Below are positions 1 through 12,083 of a DNA stretch of 64,000 nt, piece by piece (within the stretch, counting starts at the first letter, position 1; every line of letters starts with the position of its first letter). The translations under genes were made by a program, and so were the position numbers. Location: NCBI GenBank assembly GCA_017893485.1, contig CM030360.1:144530697-144594696 (forward strand), written 5' to 3'. The notes beneath the pieces were generated by a model. That model worked only from the letters and a program-made list of their open reading frames with translations. It did not search any database and was not told the DNA's origin. The stretch comes from Hemerocallis citrina. Its lineage: Eukaryota; Streptophyta; Magnoliopsida; Asparagales; Asphodelaceae.

Positions 1-3000
1 TATCTCGCCAATACCATCTGGCAGCCGGCCATCCTAATCTGCAATAAGTAAATTTGCAGGAGAAGGAAGAAAAAAATAAGTACTCATCAATTGCAAGTTA
101 CGGGCCACTTATAATGTAGGATACAAGTACATGGGATAGGTAAATCTAAATAACAAACCTAGCATGGTATAATCATGAATACATGATATAAATCATAGCA
201 TGGCAAGATGGGCAAATATAATAGCATGTGCCGAGTGTCAAGTAACAAGTGTCATGCATCAAGTAACCCGTGTCAAGAATCATGTAATCATGTAGCATGT
301 ATCAAGTATCAAACCTCATGTATCATGTAGTCAAGTGTCAAGTAGGCATGTATCATGTTCAAGTGTCAAGTGGGCATGTATCAAGTCTTGTAGTTATTAC
401 TATCTAGGTAGCACTTCATGCATCCCGATTTTTACTATATGATTGCTACAAAAAAAAGTTTCGCTTTAGATTTTGTAGGGGACCATACAGGGCAGTGTAC
501 TCAGGGACAAGCTCCAAGTATCATGTAAACAAGCTCCAAAATCCAAACAAGCTCTAGTGTCATGTATATCGTGTCAAACTCCACATGTAAACAAGCTCCA
601 ATAACCACTAGGTTCTTCCGAGTACACGTTTCTGCACTATCCACTACTAGATCTTTCCCTTAACCCCGGCTTGGTTATTTTATTATTATTTTCAAACAAG
701 TATGTAGGTGTGCAAAATATATCAAGAATAACATGTCATGATCATTTAACAAGTTCAAGTTACAAGATAAACATGTACGTGTGTAAGATATCTCATAAAA
801 GAACAAAAATAAACAAATCTCAAGTTCAAGACAGCAAGACCATACTGTAGTAAAACAATGATTTCCAGTGTTACAAAAATGAAAATCTGGATCCATCGAA
901 GGATCTAGAAAATAGACTTCCACACGAATCCATCGAGTATAAATAAGTCATATATTAATTCACAAAAACATAGCTCCAAACTGATTTGAATACAGAAAAT
1001 AGGTTCAGCCAGAAATTAGAAAAATGGATTCAGGAACAGGAAAACAGCATGTAAACACATTAAATAAACCCACAAAAATTCTGGGGTATTCCCCTATATG
1101 TCTAGTTTCAGAATATAAAGTTTCAAAATTTTCTAGAAAGATTAGATCAGTCATCAAAAATAAGAAAACGTCAATAAATGGTAGTTTGGCAAATCTGGAA
1201 TTCCCAACACTGCTGTACGAAAACTATCAGATCTCGCAACCAGTGAAACGAAATCCAATTCCGCCAAAGGGATATGAAAATAGATAAAATATAATAACTT
1301 TCATATTTCACAAATATTTTTCATACAGTAAAAGGGGAGTCATAGTGAAAATAAGGTTCTTTATAGAACAACGAGCAAAATACATGCATGTATAGTGTTC
1401 ATAAACGAGCATGAAACAACATCTAAAATCCCATCAATAAAATTCACAAAAATTCTGGGTAATCCCTAACTAGATAAAGAAATACTGACGAAAGATTTGG
1501 ATCAAAATAATATGTGTAGCATAGTTAATAAAATCATTTAGTCATCAAGAACATCGAAAAACAAAATTTGGAAAAGATCGACACCTCTGTAGTAAAACAG
1601 TCATAACTTACTCATACGAAAACAAAATCAAGCAAGGTCAGAGGGGTTTGAAAATAGACAAAATTCTCTAAAACTCATGTTTTATACCGAAGTTAAGATA
1701 CTGACTTCAAGACAGTCCAAAACAGCAAACAAAATAGATCAGGGACAAAATACAGATTTTTCCCTTTTACAACAACTCAACATATACCATACAAAACTTG
1801 TTCAAAACACATCCAAACATGAATTTGAGTCTACCAAGTGTCTAAACATCATAAATTAGGGTATCTAGCATGTCCACACCAAGTTTATCACATGGGTCTC
1901 AACCAAATCACGAATTCTCAAAAAAGTCTTACATACATGATCAAAATTAAGAACGGCTAAATCCTAAGTTAATTCATGTCCATATTGTGTCGTGAGTCAT
2001 CTATGGTCAAATTTTCACAATAGAGACAAAACCCATCAAGCATATCACAAACAAGAGTCGTCTCTAGACCCAACTACACTATAGGTGGTATTTTTGACTT
2101 GTATCAAATAAATGAATTGGAGTACAAGTTACTTGCCTTAACCAAAGATGAAGAACAACGAAAACCAAGAGTAACGAGCAAAACCCACGAACAAGAATCC
2201 GCGAATCAACGAATCCAAGCGACTAGAGCGAAAATCCCCACACGAACAAAACTCTACAAAGCGAGAGATCAAGAGACGACGATGACTTGCGGCCACGAGA
2301 GAAACACCAAGAAAGGGAGACGAGGGAGTATGAGGTGGTGCAAGGAGGTCGGGATGGCCAAGGGGAGATGGCTCGGGTGTTGGGGCGTTGCCTGGAGGTA
2401 TGCAGGCCGGGAGGGGGGTTCGGCTGGCCTGGGTGCTGGCGTCGGGATGTGCACCAGGCCGGAGAAGGGGGTCGGCCTGGGGGCTCGGGTGTGCAGCCGC
2501 CAAGGGAGAGAGAGATAGAGAGGGGAAGGTTTAGGTGTTAGGGTTAGGGTTTGAGTGAGAGAGGGTGTATTAATATATATAGAGGATTAGGGTTATTGGG
2601 TAATTGGGTAATTGGGTTAATGGGTATTAGGAGTAATAATAGGTGATACCAATGGGTTGTGAATTTGGGTCAAATCAAATAGGAATACAAATAGCATTTT
2701 GGTTTAATTAGGCTTTGGTGAACAAATTGGGATAAAAATAATGGGATTGAAAAAGAGAATGAACCACCAACACACCACAAGCACCAAAAGACAATAATAA
2801 AGAGAACAAAACACAGTTGGAGAGCGAAACCACGACAATAATCAAGAACTAAGTGAAAGAAGAGCAAAATAATGAAGAACGAAACAAAAGAGACAAACAA
2901 TCAAACACAAAGAGATCAAAAAGAAATGAAACGAATATATATTGAAAACAACTTCAATATACGGTTCCGAAAAAAATACAAGAGAGAAAAATACACCAAA

Positions 3001-3049
3001 TAAAAAATACACTCCAAAAATACACAAAAATGAAAAAACATGGGTTACA
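1..3049 (-). mobile_element. probable partial long LTR (minus orientation)
   Basis: Read on the minus strand, this stretch starts with TGTAACCCATG at 3049. About 470 bases on it has a TATA-like run (TATATATATTAATA, near 2570-2585), then a pyrimidine-rich leader with CCCTAACCC-like blocks and a GC-rich stretch (about 2270-2540) before AT-rich DNA. This is the usual layout of U3, promoter and R/U5 in long plant Ty3/gypsy LTRs. No gag, pol or primer-binding site is visible, and the other end lies outside the window. The ORFs in the GC-rich part are low-complexity (Pro/Ala/Ser/Gly) and match no family I recognise. The LTR call is an inference from layout only. Confidence 0.3.
205..400. repeat. 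degenerate short tandem repeat (CAAGTGTCATGTATCAAGT-like)
   Basis: Many imperfect copies of words such as AAGTGTCAAGT, CATGTATCA and CAAGTGGGCATG follow one another, with scattered copies on to about 590. It looks like slippage-derived repeat in AT-rich DNA. No coding potential is seen. Confidence 0.55.
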
Positions 3050-3167
3050 ACTTTTCATGTAACAACATGTACAATCAAATATATAACAACTAACTAAATG
3101 AGAAGTGTGCACATGTGGAAAATCCAAGGGATGGTCAATTCATCACTACAAAAGAAAAAGTCTTTAC

Positions 3168-3422
3168 CGGCGTATATTCCCCGGCGTTTTACCAGAAACG
3201 CCGGGGTAGGAAGAGACCAGGAATTGGGCGTCAAACAGGATGGTTATACACCGGCGGCCTCTATAAAATGCCGGGGAATTATGATATTCACCGGCGTTTT
3301 TTATTAAAACGCCGGTGAAGTCTATATTCACCGGCGTTTTAATAAAACACGCCGGTGAAAGTATACAGGTAAAAAAATCTTCTCCCATTCACCGGCGTTT
3401 TTAGTTAAAACGCCGGTATAGG
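3168..3422. repeat. CACTA 5' subterminal palindromic repeats
   Basis: About five units of the form CACCGGCGTTTT-n-AAAACGCCGGTG are arranged as short inverted pairs separated by spacers. In En/Spm-type elements, arrays of this kind are binding sites for the TNPA-like accessory protein. That role is taken from the family and was not shown here. The same units recur at the 3' end (14930-15235) and in the second CACTA. Confidence 0.8.
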
Positions 3423-4368
3423 GTCTTGGAATAAATTTCCCCCAAACCCTCTACCATTTTCTCATTCGATCGCAAAAAAAACCCCCGAAATTTTCCCGCT
3501 GTCTCGCGCTCTCCCGCTTTCCCCAATTTCCCCAAACCCTATACGTATACTTTCCCCAAATTTTTCATTTCTCTCCTTTCCCCATCGACGCCCCCCTCTC
3601 CCGCCGTCGTCGTTTTTCCCCCTCCCCCGCCGTCGCCACTTCCCCCATCACCGCACCTGCCCTCCTTCGCCCGCCCCCCGTCCTCCATTGCGGCCCCCCG
3701 CCGTCCCCCTTCTCCCAATCTCTTTCCCTCTCAAAAACCGCCGTCCCCTCTCCCCCAATCAACTCAAGTAAGGAATTTCAAACCCTAAAGTTTATTCTAG
3801 TATGAATTTGAGAATATGAGAATAGGTTAATTAATGATCGGTTCTTGATTAGGGTTAGGTTAGGGTTTTGATCGGTTCTTGATTTATCGTACTAACCGGA
3901 ATTGATTCTAGTCATGCTTTTGTTGTTTGTAGTTTTTTAGGGGTTAGTATGGTTTTTAGATGAAGTTGTTTTTAGATGAAGTTGTTTGAGTGTATAATGG
4001 AGAGTTTGTTTGGTTTCTTTGATATTGTTGTATGGATTTTGTTGCTGGTAGATGAGAATTAATAGAGTTGCGATCAAACATTTTGTTAGAATTTCAACAT
4101 GGGTTTAATGGGAATTGGTTATTTATTTGAGATAAAATGTTATAATGTATGTAATGTATCTATATAATAAAACACAAAGAAAGCTATCAAGTGGCTCATA
4201 TTCAATCTCCCCCAAAATCAATGGCCCAGATCTAGCCTCACAAAACATATTTTCCCGCCCAAAATTTCAAATCCCAAAATTTCAAACCCAAAACCAATCA
4301 CTCTCTCTCTCCACTCAGAATCACTCCCCCCCTCTCTCTCTTATGGCTTCTCTCTCTCTCTTCTCCCG

Positions 4369-4510
4369 ATCCCCATCTTCTCCTCCCTCGACCCCGTCTA
4401 TGGCGACGGCTCCCCTCTCGAGGAGGCGGAGCTCCGAATCAGGACCATCAAGAACAAGTTTGCCGAGCTATTCGGCGGCGATCAGCCCGAAATCTTCGCC
4501 CGATCTCCAG
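4369..4510 (+). pseudogene. captured galactokinase exon 1 fragment
   Basis: One frame reads IPIFSSLDPVYGDGSPLEEA, then IRTIKNKFAELFG, then PEIFARSPG. This matches the N-terminus of plant galactokinase (GHMP kinase family), the region just before the galactose-binding GRVNLIGEH motif. The piece stops at AG|GT (4510/4511), like a splice donor, so the conserved motif itself is missing. The upstream ATG at 4343 is in another frame, so there is no usable start in this frame. It is a fragment carried by the Helitron, not a working gene. Galactokinase normally phosphorylates galactose at C1 in the cytosol. Confidence 0.75.
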
Positions 4511-4835
4511 GTTCTCTCATCGAACATGTGACACTCTGTTTGGTTCCGTTGATTTGATCGAATTTTGATGTGGTTGTTAGGGTTATGTTAGATTTTGAGG
4601 GGATCTGGGGTTTATGAGAAAAGGGGAAGTGAGTTTTGGATCTGGGGTTGTTAGGGTTATGTGACACTCTCTTTACTGCAATATTGTTAGGTGCCAATTG
4701 AGGTAATTTGTAGAGATAAAGAATTTCAAACGAGTGATTATATTGGAAGGTGGATTTCTCAAATCTGCATTGCTTTTATATTTTGTTATTTTGAACATTG
4801 TCATTATAAATTAATAGCCGTTAGTTTCTGAACAG

Positions 4836-5125
4836 ATGACATGGAGATTGCCCCAGAATTTTTTGATTATTTTGAGGCTGCAGCTACTTTACTCGACAAT
4901 GATAAGTATGGTTGTCATCAATTTACCTTATTATGCATATATATGTTTTGTACAACTTTTGACCTTATTTATAACTTCCAAATTGGAGTTGAATATTAGT
5001 TATGTTTCTCTTTTCATCCTGTTGGTACTTGATTGATTCTCACCAAATGTGTAACTACTGAAGGACAATAATGGCTGTTTCTTCCTGGAATGATAATGGA
5101 CAAGTGCAGTTTGTGCATGACCCCA
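4836..5125 (+). pseudogene. captured N-acetylglucosaminyltransferase I (GnT-I) exons
   Basis: There are two exons with canonical borders. Exon 1 (4836-4905) follows AACAG and ends before GTATGG. Exon 2 (5064-5125) follows AAG and ends before GTAAGA. Joined, they read DMEIAPEFFDYFEAAATLL, then DKTIMAVSSWNDNGQ, then VQFVHDP. This is the conserved catalytic-domain region of alpha-1,3-mannosyl-glycoprotein 2-beta-N-acetylglucosaminyltransferase (GT13), including the acidic DD(M)E-type metal-binding area. The enzyme acts in the Golgi at the start of complex N-glycan synthesis. Only this small part is present and the phase across the intron is kept, so it is a genomic (unspliced) capture by the Helitron. 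It is not functional by itself. Confidence 0.8.
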
Positions 5126-5798
5126 GTAAGATTCTTTGCACGATCTCTTTATGTACAGTCAATTATATATATTTGAGTTACTATATTTGAGTTATATATT
5201 TGAGTTACTATTATCAGCTATTATATTAACTTAGTTTCCTCCTTGACACGATTAAACTTATTGGGATGATTGGGTAAGATTGAAGGAGGTGCACAAAGAA
5301 CGTCAATTTATTCGTCCAGAAATTTGCAGGACATACAATTTTGGTGACTTTTTTTTTTCGTACTTGAAGTGATCTTTACCATTGTAAAACTAAATCCATA
5401 AACTGCATGCATTTCAAGATTGATTAATATCTAAGATGGCAATAATATGAGAACATGAATAATAACCAAGAATTAATGAATGTTGAAGGAATTTATACAC
5501 ATGCATGTATACCATCATGTAAAACAACAAATATTTGCATATCCATATTGCAAATAACAGATTACCCATTTATAGATGTTCCAAACCCACTTTTTCTGTG
5601 TCTAATTAATGAAGAATAGGTCTCCTGCAATCACAAAATGACAGACTACTATAATAAGTTATGTATACAGAATTCCCTCAAAAGAAAGTTATGTATACAG
5701 AATATAAATCTCATTATCACTATGAAATTAAATATAAGTGCAGATTAAGGAATAATAGGAATTAAATATATCCTTCAGCTGGATATATTGTTTATATT

Positions 5799-6024
5799 AT
5801 AAGTATGGTTGTCATCAATTTACCTTATTATGCATATATATGTTTTGTACAACTTTTGACCTTATTTATAACTTCCAAATTGGAGTTGATTATTAGTTAT
5901 GTTTCTCTTTTCATCCTGTTGGTACTTGATTGATTCTCACCAAATGTGTAACTACTGAAGGACAATAATGGCTGTTTCTTCCTGGAATGATAATGGACAA
6001 GTGCAGTTTGTGCATGACCCCAGT
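5799..6024 (+). repeat. second copy of the GnT-I intron/exon segment
   Basis: This ~226 bp segment repeats 4902-5127 almost exactly. It includes the intron end and the second GnT-I exon (copy at 5961-6022). Its donor has changed to GTTGTT. The intervening ~670 bp (5128-5798) is AT-rich and not recognised. The duplication lies inside the Helitron. Confidence 0.85.
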
Positions 6025-6175
6025 TGTTAATTTGGGAGATGTTCATCTTCGTCCTTTCTTGCTAAGTTTTTTACCAGATGATTTGATGAAATTTAACTTG
6101 GTTCATGTCAAGATCCAATGCTTATTTCTACTTTAAAAGGAGCCTTTACATTAACTATTTTATTATGGATCGTGG

Positions 6176-6310
6176 ATACCCAGTCGATTCAGGATACCCA
6201 GTCGATTGAGTACACTATTTCATAGGGATACCCAGTCGATTCAGGATAAATTGGTAGTGCTTGCTACAAATGTAACTAAATTGGTAGTGCTTGCTACAAA
6301 TGTAACTCTT
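6176..6310. repeat. short tandem duplications
   Basis: GGATACCCAGTCGATT occurs three times in a row. It is followed by two exact copies of a 30 bp unit starting TAAATTGGTAGTGCTTGC. Slippage-type repeats within the Helitron. Confidence 0.8.
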
Positions 6311-6495
6311 TATATCTTTTTCATTTCAAGTTTCAATTAACTTACTTATCGATAAGATCTTTAATTCTCCTTATTATTTACATGTGGGGCTACTATCAAT
6401 AAAGATTTGTATTATTCATAAAAGTTGTTACATTTAAAAGATTTGGTTAGATTCATTTCATGAATTCACAAAGCCATCTATCTCTTTTGTTTCAG

Positions 6496-7053
6496 ATGAA
6501 GAGTCTTGCTTGCAGAGAGCAAAGCATCATATCTCGCTATCCTCACCTTTAAGGTATTTGATATTCACCCAAAAATGGAGACATAGCATGTATACTTTAC
6601 TTTGTCATTATACAAGTTATTGATGCCATTTATGTCCATTTTTGCTTGCTTTCACTACTTCAGTTTGTTTGAATAGATTTTGCAATAAAGCTATGAGAAT
6701 GACAATTCAATGTAAATAAATAATCTTCAAAAAGAAAACAAAATTAACAATCAAATAGATTGGAGATCTAAAATGCTGAAGTAATAAATGAAGTAAAAAT
6801 GTGTTCATCTATGTCATTTTATATGATTTGATTAGTGGTAGACTTTTTATACCGTTTGTAGCTTCTTTGGCTAAAACTTGCGTACGCTGACTCTAGAATT
6901 GATACTGTACTGTTTATGGTTTTTATTTTATTTTGGGTTCTGTTAGTTGGTTGATTGTTTATGTGGGTTTTGGTTGTTGAATTGTAGACGACTACTCTGA
7001 GGTTGTATCTGACATGCATTTGGAACACGTTGGAGGCTGCAATGTGCTTGCAG
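6496..7053 (+). pseudogene. two unassigned exon-like segments
   Basis: 6496-6553 lies between TTTGTTTCAG and GTATTT. 6988-7053 lies between GAATTGTAG and GTAATC, is 66 nt long and is open in a frame reading DYSEVVSDMHLEHVGGCN. Both have the acceptor/donor pattern of plant exons, and both sit in the Helitron downstream of the GnT-I pieces. I do not recognise the source gene or genes. The only support is splice-like borders plus a short open frame. Confidence 0.3.
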
Positions 7054-8853
7054 GTAATCTATGATGCATATTATTATTATGGGATTTATGGATATTAAGG
7101 TAGTGATTTTCCCACAATTATTATTTTATCTCATTTAAGATTTATCTTTTGCTAGAAGCCTTATTTTAGTTCAAAATTATATTAACATGCTTTTTATTTA
7201 ATTGGAAAATATCACTTTGGTTGAGGTGTTGAAAGAGTGATAATCCTTCAACATAGATTTCTCTCATAACAGTGACACGGGAATAAATTAAATGACAGAT
7301 TTGCATTAAATGACAGAACAAGTAGTGTGGCAACTGAAGATGACTGATATTGAATGACATAGTTACACCTTAATTGATTGATGTACTTTTTTAAATCATC
7401 TCTCTGCTGTGAAGAGTTGTTAAATGATAAATATCTTCAAGAAAGCAATGATCAAAATCGCGAAGAGCAGTTGCGAAATGGGCCATGGATTACTTTAAAA
7501 CATATCAAAATGTGATAGTAATATTGGCATTAGTGTATATATACTACAGGTCTTCCACAATCAAGTTTTGTGACAGTTTTAGGGTTGAAAACTTTTCTAT
7601 TATTGAGAACAGTTTGCAGTGATTGAGTACTTGGGATATTTTCTGTAATGCAGCTACTACATGCACAGTTGCCCCTGTAAATAAAAAGATTACACGATAA
7701 GAGATTCATCTATTTGGAATGGTTGAGATTACATAGTTGAATGTCTACAAATGACAACCTCAATTCTCCCATTATAACATTAGATATTAGAGATTAGAGA
7801 TCTGTATCCGAATCCGCTTTTCACATTCGAATTTTTTTAGATTTGAATATCTGAATCCGTATTTGCCTGGATACGAATTTTTCATATCTGTATTCACACA
7901 AAAATCGGATTCGGATATGGATCATATATATCCTAATCCGAGAGCTTCCCTAATATGCATTTTTCTGAATGCAAAATGCTGAAGTATGTATATGAACTTA
8001 ATAAGGACATTGTTATTCATTGTTTAACTTCATTTTGTCACAGTAAATAACATTCATCATAGCACATCAAATAAATAAATGAACTCAAATCAACAATTAA
8101 AGTAACTATGGCTGGATGATCAATAAAGGATACACACAGAAGTGTTCTATTCATGGACGGGTTTAGGAGCATCATAAAAATAATTTACTGCACTGAAAGA
8201 AAAATTTTAAAAAATTATCACACAAATCTGCCACCAGTAAAATTGCAGCCCATCCCTGGTTTGCTTTCATAACTCAGCTTCAGTTTGTTGAGGAATCGAT
8301 ATAGACAATACCATCAGTCGAACAAGAATCTCATGATCCTCAATAAATACCCACTTTCAACCCCAAATAATAATATTTGCATTTACGACCATGAAGAGCA
8401 TGCAAAAATGGACCCCAAAAAATGGTCCACAAATGCACAAAATTGCGCCCATATCCCATTTCTTTGGTTCCGTCTTCATCTTCTGACTTAAATGGCCTTT
8501 CTCCATCTATCAGTACCTACTTACCTTTGAGTTTACAGCAAGCATATAAAAAAGAACCCCACAAAACCAAGCCCCCGCCCTATAATATTTTGCTGAAGAA
8601 GAAAAAGAAAAAAAAATTAAACGTTATTATCAATGAGAGAAAATACAAGAACATAAATTGGTAGGTATGATAAGAAGATTCGACTAACCAAATCAAAAGG
8701 AAGCCCTCGAAACAACAACCAACCGAGTCCTACTATGACAAAATCCTGTCACAAACAAAAGTGCAAGGAGTGTTCTCATTTTCAAGGAAGAAAAAAATGC
8801 ATGCGTAAAGGAAGGTAGGTAATTATGGGCTGGTGCTAATGAGATAAACAAAC

Positions 8854-8942
8854 CTTTAGATTTCCGCAGATTTGAGGGTAGTGTTTAAAAATATTGTGTA
8901 GTTTAAGAAAAATGCCATTATACATGAAAGGAGCATCACCAG
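8854..8942 (-). pseudogene. unassigned exon-like segment (minus strand)
   Basis: On the minus strand an AG acceptor (8944-8943) is followed by an open 89 nt segment reading GDAPFMYNGIFLKLHNIF, then HYPQICGNLK, then a GTTTGT donor. The composition looks coding, but I cannot name the family. A second minus-strand piece near 8237-8300 reads RFLNKLKLSYESKPGMG and then ends in a stop codon. It may be the last exon of the same gene; that link is a guess. Confidence 0.3.
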
Positions 8943-9879
8943 CTGCATGAAGAGGAATAAGACACATATAAGTTAGACTGAGGTAAAGTAGTGGTTCAAC
9001 AAGTGGCAGGTTTTAAAATATCATTATAATTAAGCACATTTAAAAGGTTTTGAATAAGTACATTTTTTTTGCGTAAAGTATCTAACCGAAACTTATAATT
9101 AAGCACTTCAAATTAGTTCAAATGTATATTATGCAACTAGAACCTGATTGAGTTGTTCTTCATGTAGCAAAAAACACTGCATTTCTTTTTTTTTTTTTTG
9201 GAGAAAAAGAAAAGATAAAGAAAGTCAGTGTTATCTTTTCATAACTGATCAATTAAATAAGAAATCTCTGTTGCATTTACATAAAATTCAAACCACATCA
9301 AACCAATCAAAAGTACGTAACTTCAAGACAAACACAGATCTTTCCACTCACAAGATACCAATATCTTTAGTTCAAACATCTTACCTCTCAATATTGAAAA
9401 AAAGGAAAGTGAACAAAAAGAAATAAATGAAGATACCCTTAATAGAGCTGACTGAATGTGTTTTTTTACCTTTTTTCAAAGAGGTTCCAAAAAGTTGACT
9501 CATTTTGTATTATTTCATGCAAAGATTTTTGTTTGCTGTTTGTTGTTAGTTAGTTTTAAAACTCTCATTGTTTTGATTGATTATTGTAAACTCTTACTAT
9601 TTGTTTCGAAACTCTTACTGTTTTTTTAGGTATACTGTTTGGTCCCATTTTTGAAGACTTGAAGCATTGTATTTTTCTACAACACTGTAATTTTTTTTGG
9701 TCATTCGGTTGGTTGATGTATATTTTGGTGAAGGTTGTAATAGTTGTAATATTTAGCAATTTGGGAGATTATGTAAGTATCTGTATATAATGATGATATA
9801 ATATAGTTATGTTAATACCCGTACCCGTAATTTTGTGGAGTATTGGGTTCTGTGTTTGGTTTTTGAAAGGTTTTTCGAA

Positions 9880-10400
9880 GGTTTTTCAAAAAATCCATTA
9901 TGTTTTCAAACAAATTTTGGGTTTTTATTTTGTATCTTGCATTATATTATGATTTTTTCCCCCAGAGCCTTATATATATGATGCATGTGTGATGTTGCTC
10001 GGTTTCGCCTGGGGAGGATTGATATTTATTGCATGTGATGTCATATATTTAATTGTTAGCAGAATTCCGTAAGGAATTTCTGTAAAAGGGCTAATATTTT
10101 AGAGGAGGTTCTGTCAAAATTTTTACTAAATTTTCTAAAATCTATTATGTTTCCAAACGATATCTTGGTTTTTATTTTGTATCTTAGTCATATGAAGATT
10201 TTTTCTTCCCAGAGCCCTATATATATAATGTCTGTGTGATGTTGCTTGGATTGGCTTGGGGAGGATTTATATTTCTTGACTGTGATGATAAATTTTTAAT
10301 TGCTAGCAGAATTCCGTAAGGAATTGCTGTAAAATGGCTAATATTTTAAGAGAGGTTCTGTCGAAATTTTCAGAAAATTTCCTAAAATCTATTATGATTC
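9880..10400. repeat. ~247 bp tandem duplication
   Basis: Two diverged copies in tandem (9921 and 10168 are equivalent positions) share TTTTTATTTTGTATCTT, CCCAGAGCC, TGATGTTGCT, GGGGAGGAT and CAGAATTCCGTAAGGAAT. No coding potential is recognised. It is part of the Helitron body. Confidence 0.8.
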
Positions 10401-10478
10401 CAAACTATATCTTGGTCATTTGGATAGTGACATGTAAAATGGCTAATATTTTTTTTACAAATGAAGTGTCAAACAGAG

Positions 10479-10915
10479 ACAGAGCATAAAGTGTCAAAGT
10501 TTGTAAGCTCAAAACTAACACAAACAGATCATGAAGTATCAAATTTTGTAAGCTCAGAACAAACACAAACAGAGCATGTAGTGTCAAATTTTGTTAGCTC
10601 AGAACAAACAGAAACAGAGCATGAAGTGTGTAATTTTGTAAGCTCATAAATAACACAAACAAAGCTTGATGTATCAAATTTTGTAAGCTCATAACAAACA
10701 CAAACAGAGCATGTAGTATCAAATTTGGTAAACCCAGAACAAACAGAAACACATCATGAAGTATCAAATTTTGTTAACTCAGAACAAACAGAAAAATAAC
10801 AGCAGAAACTGAACATGAAGTATCAAATTGTGTACGCTCAAGACAAACAGAAGCTGAACATGAAGTTTCAAATTTTGTAAGCTCAGAACAACAGACACTG
10901 AACATGTGGTTTAAA
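10479..10915. repeat. 45 bp minisatellite, ~10 copies
   Basis: The unit is about AGAGCATGAAGTGTCAAATT, then TTGTAAGCTCAGAACAAACAC, repeated every 45 bases (10481, 10526, 10571, 10616, 10661, 10706, 10751), then less regularly to 10915. As 45 is a multiple of 3, the first four copies stay open and encode a 15-residue repeat (EHEVSNFVSSEQTQT). TAA stops inside later copies argue against a real protein. It lies near the 3' end of the Helitron. Confidence 0.85.
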
Positions 10916-12083
10916 AAAAACCAGTAGGCTCATAACACACTATTCATAACTAGGGCTGCATTGGGGTGCCGCGCCAACTAGGATATGATAGATATATAAT
11001 CAAGAATAAATACAACAAGCTTGAAATAATTATTCAGATCATATAGTGTTTTGCATCACTGTCTACACCAACACACCAAAGGAGAGAATCAACCACCAAA
11101 AGTCTTAAATGAGAATCAACAATATAATATCAAAGGAGGCATGTATATAGTAGATGATTGTATTAGAAAGGTGGTTGTATCAGTTTTTTTTCCTGTCATG
11201 GTGCATATTTTTAATTAATGTTCTCACATTTCTTTAAAAAAATATAGCTTTTTGAAGAATTGGATAAGTCAATATTTAGATATTTAAGGCAATAAAGATA
11301 AATTCCTAAAAAACTGAAACAATTTAACGAATAATTGTTAAAGATGTATAAAGAGGTATAGTGAATGATTTTTGATCATCCAACCAAAGATGTATAATGC
11401 ATAAATTTATATGCAGTTCATCCAACCAAATAACTCCAAATAAATTTATATGCAGTTCTGAATACGTGCCGTAGGCACGTGCCACGGCCATACCTAGTAC
11501 ATATACAATTCTGAATAAATGTGATACTCGTCTTTATTATTTGTGGTAATATGCGATTTCTTTTATCCTATTGTTTGTATAAATTTTTTGTTTTGGTAAA
11601 TGAAATTGGAGGTTTAATGAAAGCTTCTCCACTCATCAATGTATTGGTTTGTTGATGATATCATTTAGTTGTTCTTTTGATGCTAAAGTATTAGTATGTA
11701 ATTATTGTAGTTGTGTTAATTATAGCCATTTCTTGGAGGTTAGTTATGGGTTATTGGATAGTACTGATTAATAATGGTTTTATATTGTAAAGTATCTTAA
11801 CAGCGATTTCATATTTGCACAGAATGAACTGAAGAGTGATTTTGTTTTTAGTCTCACGGGAGATGCAATTCTTAACTATTGTCCAGTGAAGGGATTAAAA
11901 TAGGCTTTGTTGATGAAGGATGTGATGATGAAGAAGGTAGTTGATGACAATGAGGTGGTTTGGAGGATTTGGTCAATTTCATATACAGTTAAATCATTTT
12001 GGTAACTGTAAGTTCATGCTACTTTGCTACTTTTTTTGCTATCGGGTCACACTACTGACTACTTTGCTACTTTTTTTAAACTA

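Larger units (their letters stand above)
4159..11497 (+). mobile_element. non-autonomous Helitron with captured gene fragments
   Basis: The 5' end is TCTATATAATAAAACACAAA, directly preceded by A (4158). The 3' end is a GC-rich hairpin (ACGTGCC-GTA-GGCACGT, 11464-11480) followed ~14 bases later by CTAG (11494-11497) and then T (11498). That is the A|TC...CTAG|T structure of a Helitron inserted between A and T. About 180 bp of the 5' end is shared with the small Helitron at 16175-16645, and both have the same 3' hairpin, so they are one family. No Rep or helicase coding is present. Inside are exons of two recognisable genes with their splice sites, further exon-like pieces and several internal tandem duplications. 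It lies within the CACTA element. Confidence 0.8.

Noticed and set aside
2099..2541. ORFs of 84-139 codons on both strands in a GC-rich patch
   Set aside because: Low-complexity composition, overlapping on opposite strands, in the leader region of a probable LTR; no recognisable domain.
4145..4531. 128-codon ORF containing MASLSLFSRSPSSPPS
   Set aside because: The neighbouring frame carries clear galactokinase homology; this ORF is its shadow.
7790..7935. Possible MITE with GGATTCGGATATGGAT-type inverted words
   Set aside because: Some inverted similarity around 7805-7945 but no convincing terminal repeat or target duplication.
10479..10915. Regularly spaced 45 bp repeats considered as a CRISPR array
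   Set aside because: No constant repeat with variable spacers, no cas genes, and the context is a plant transposon; it is a minisatellite.
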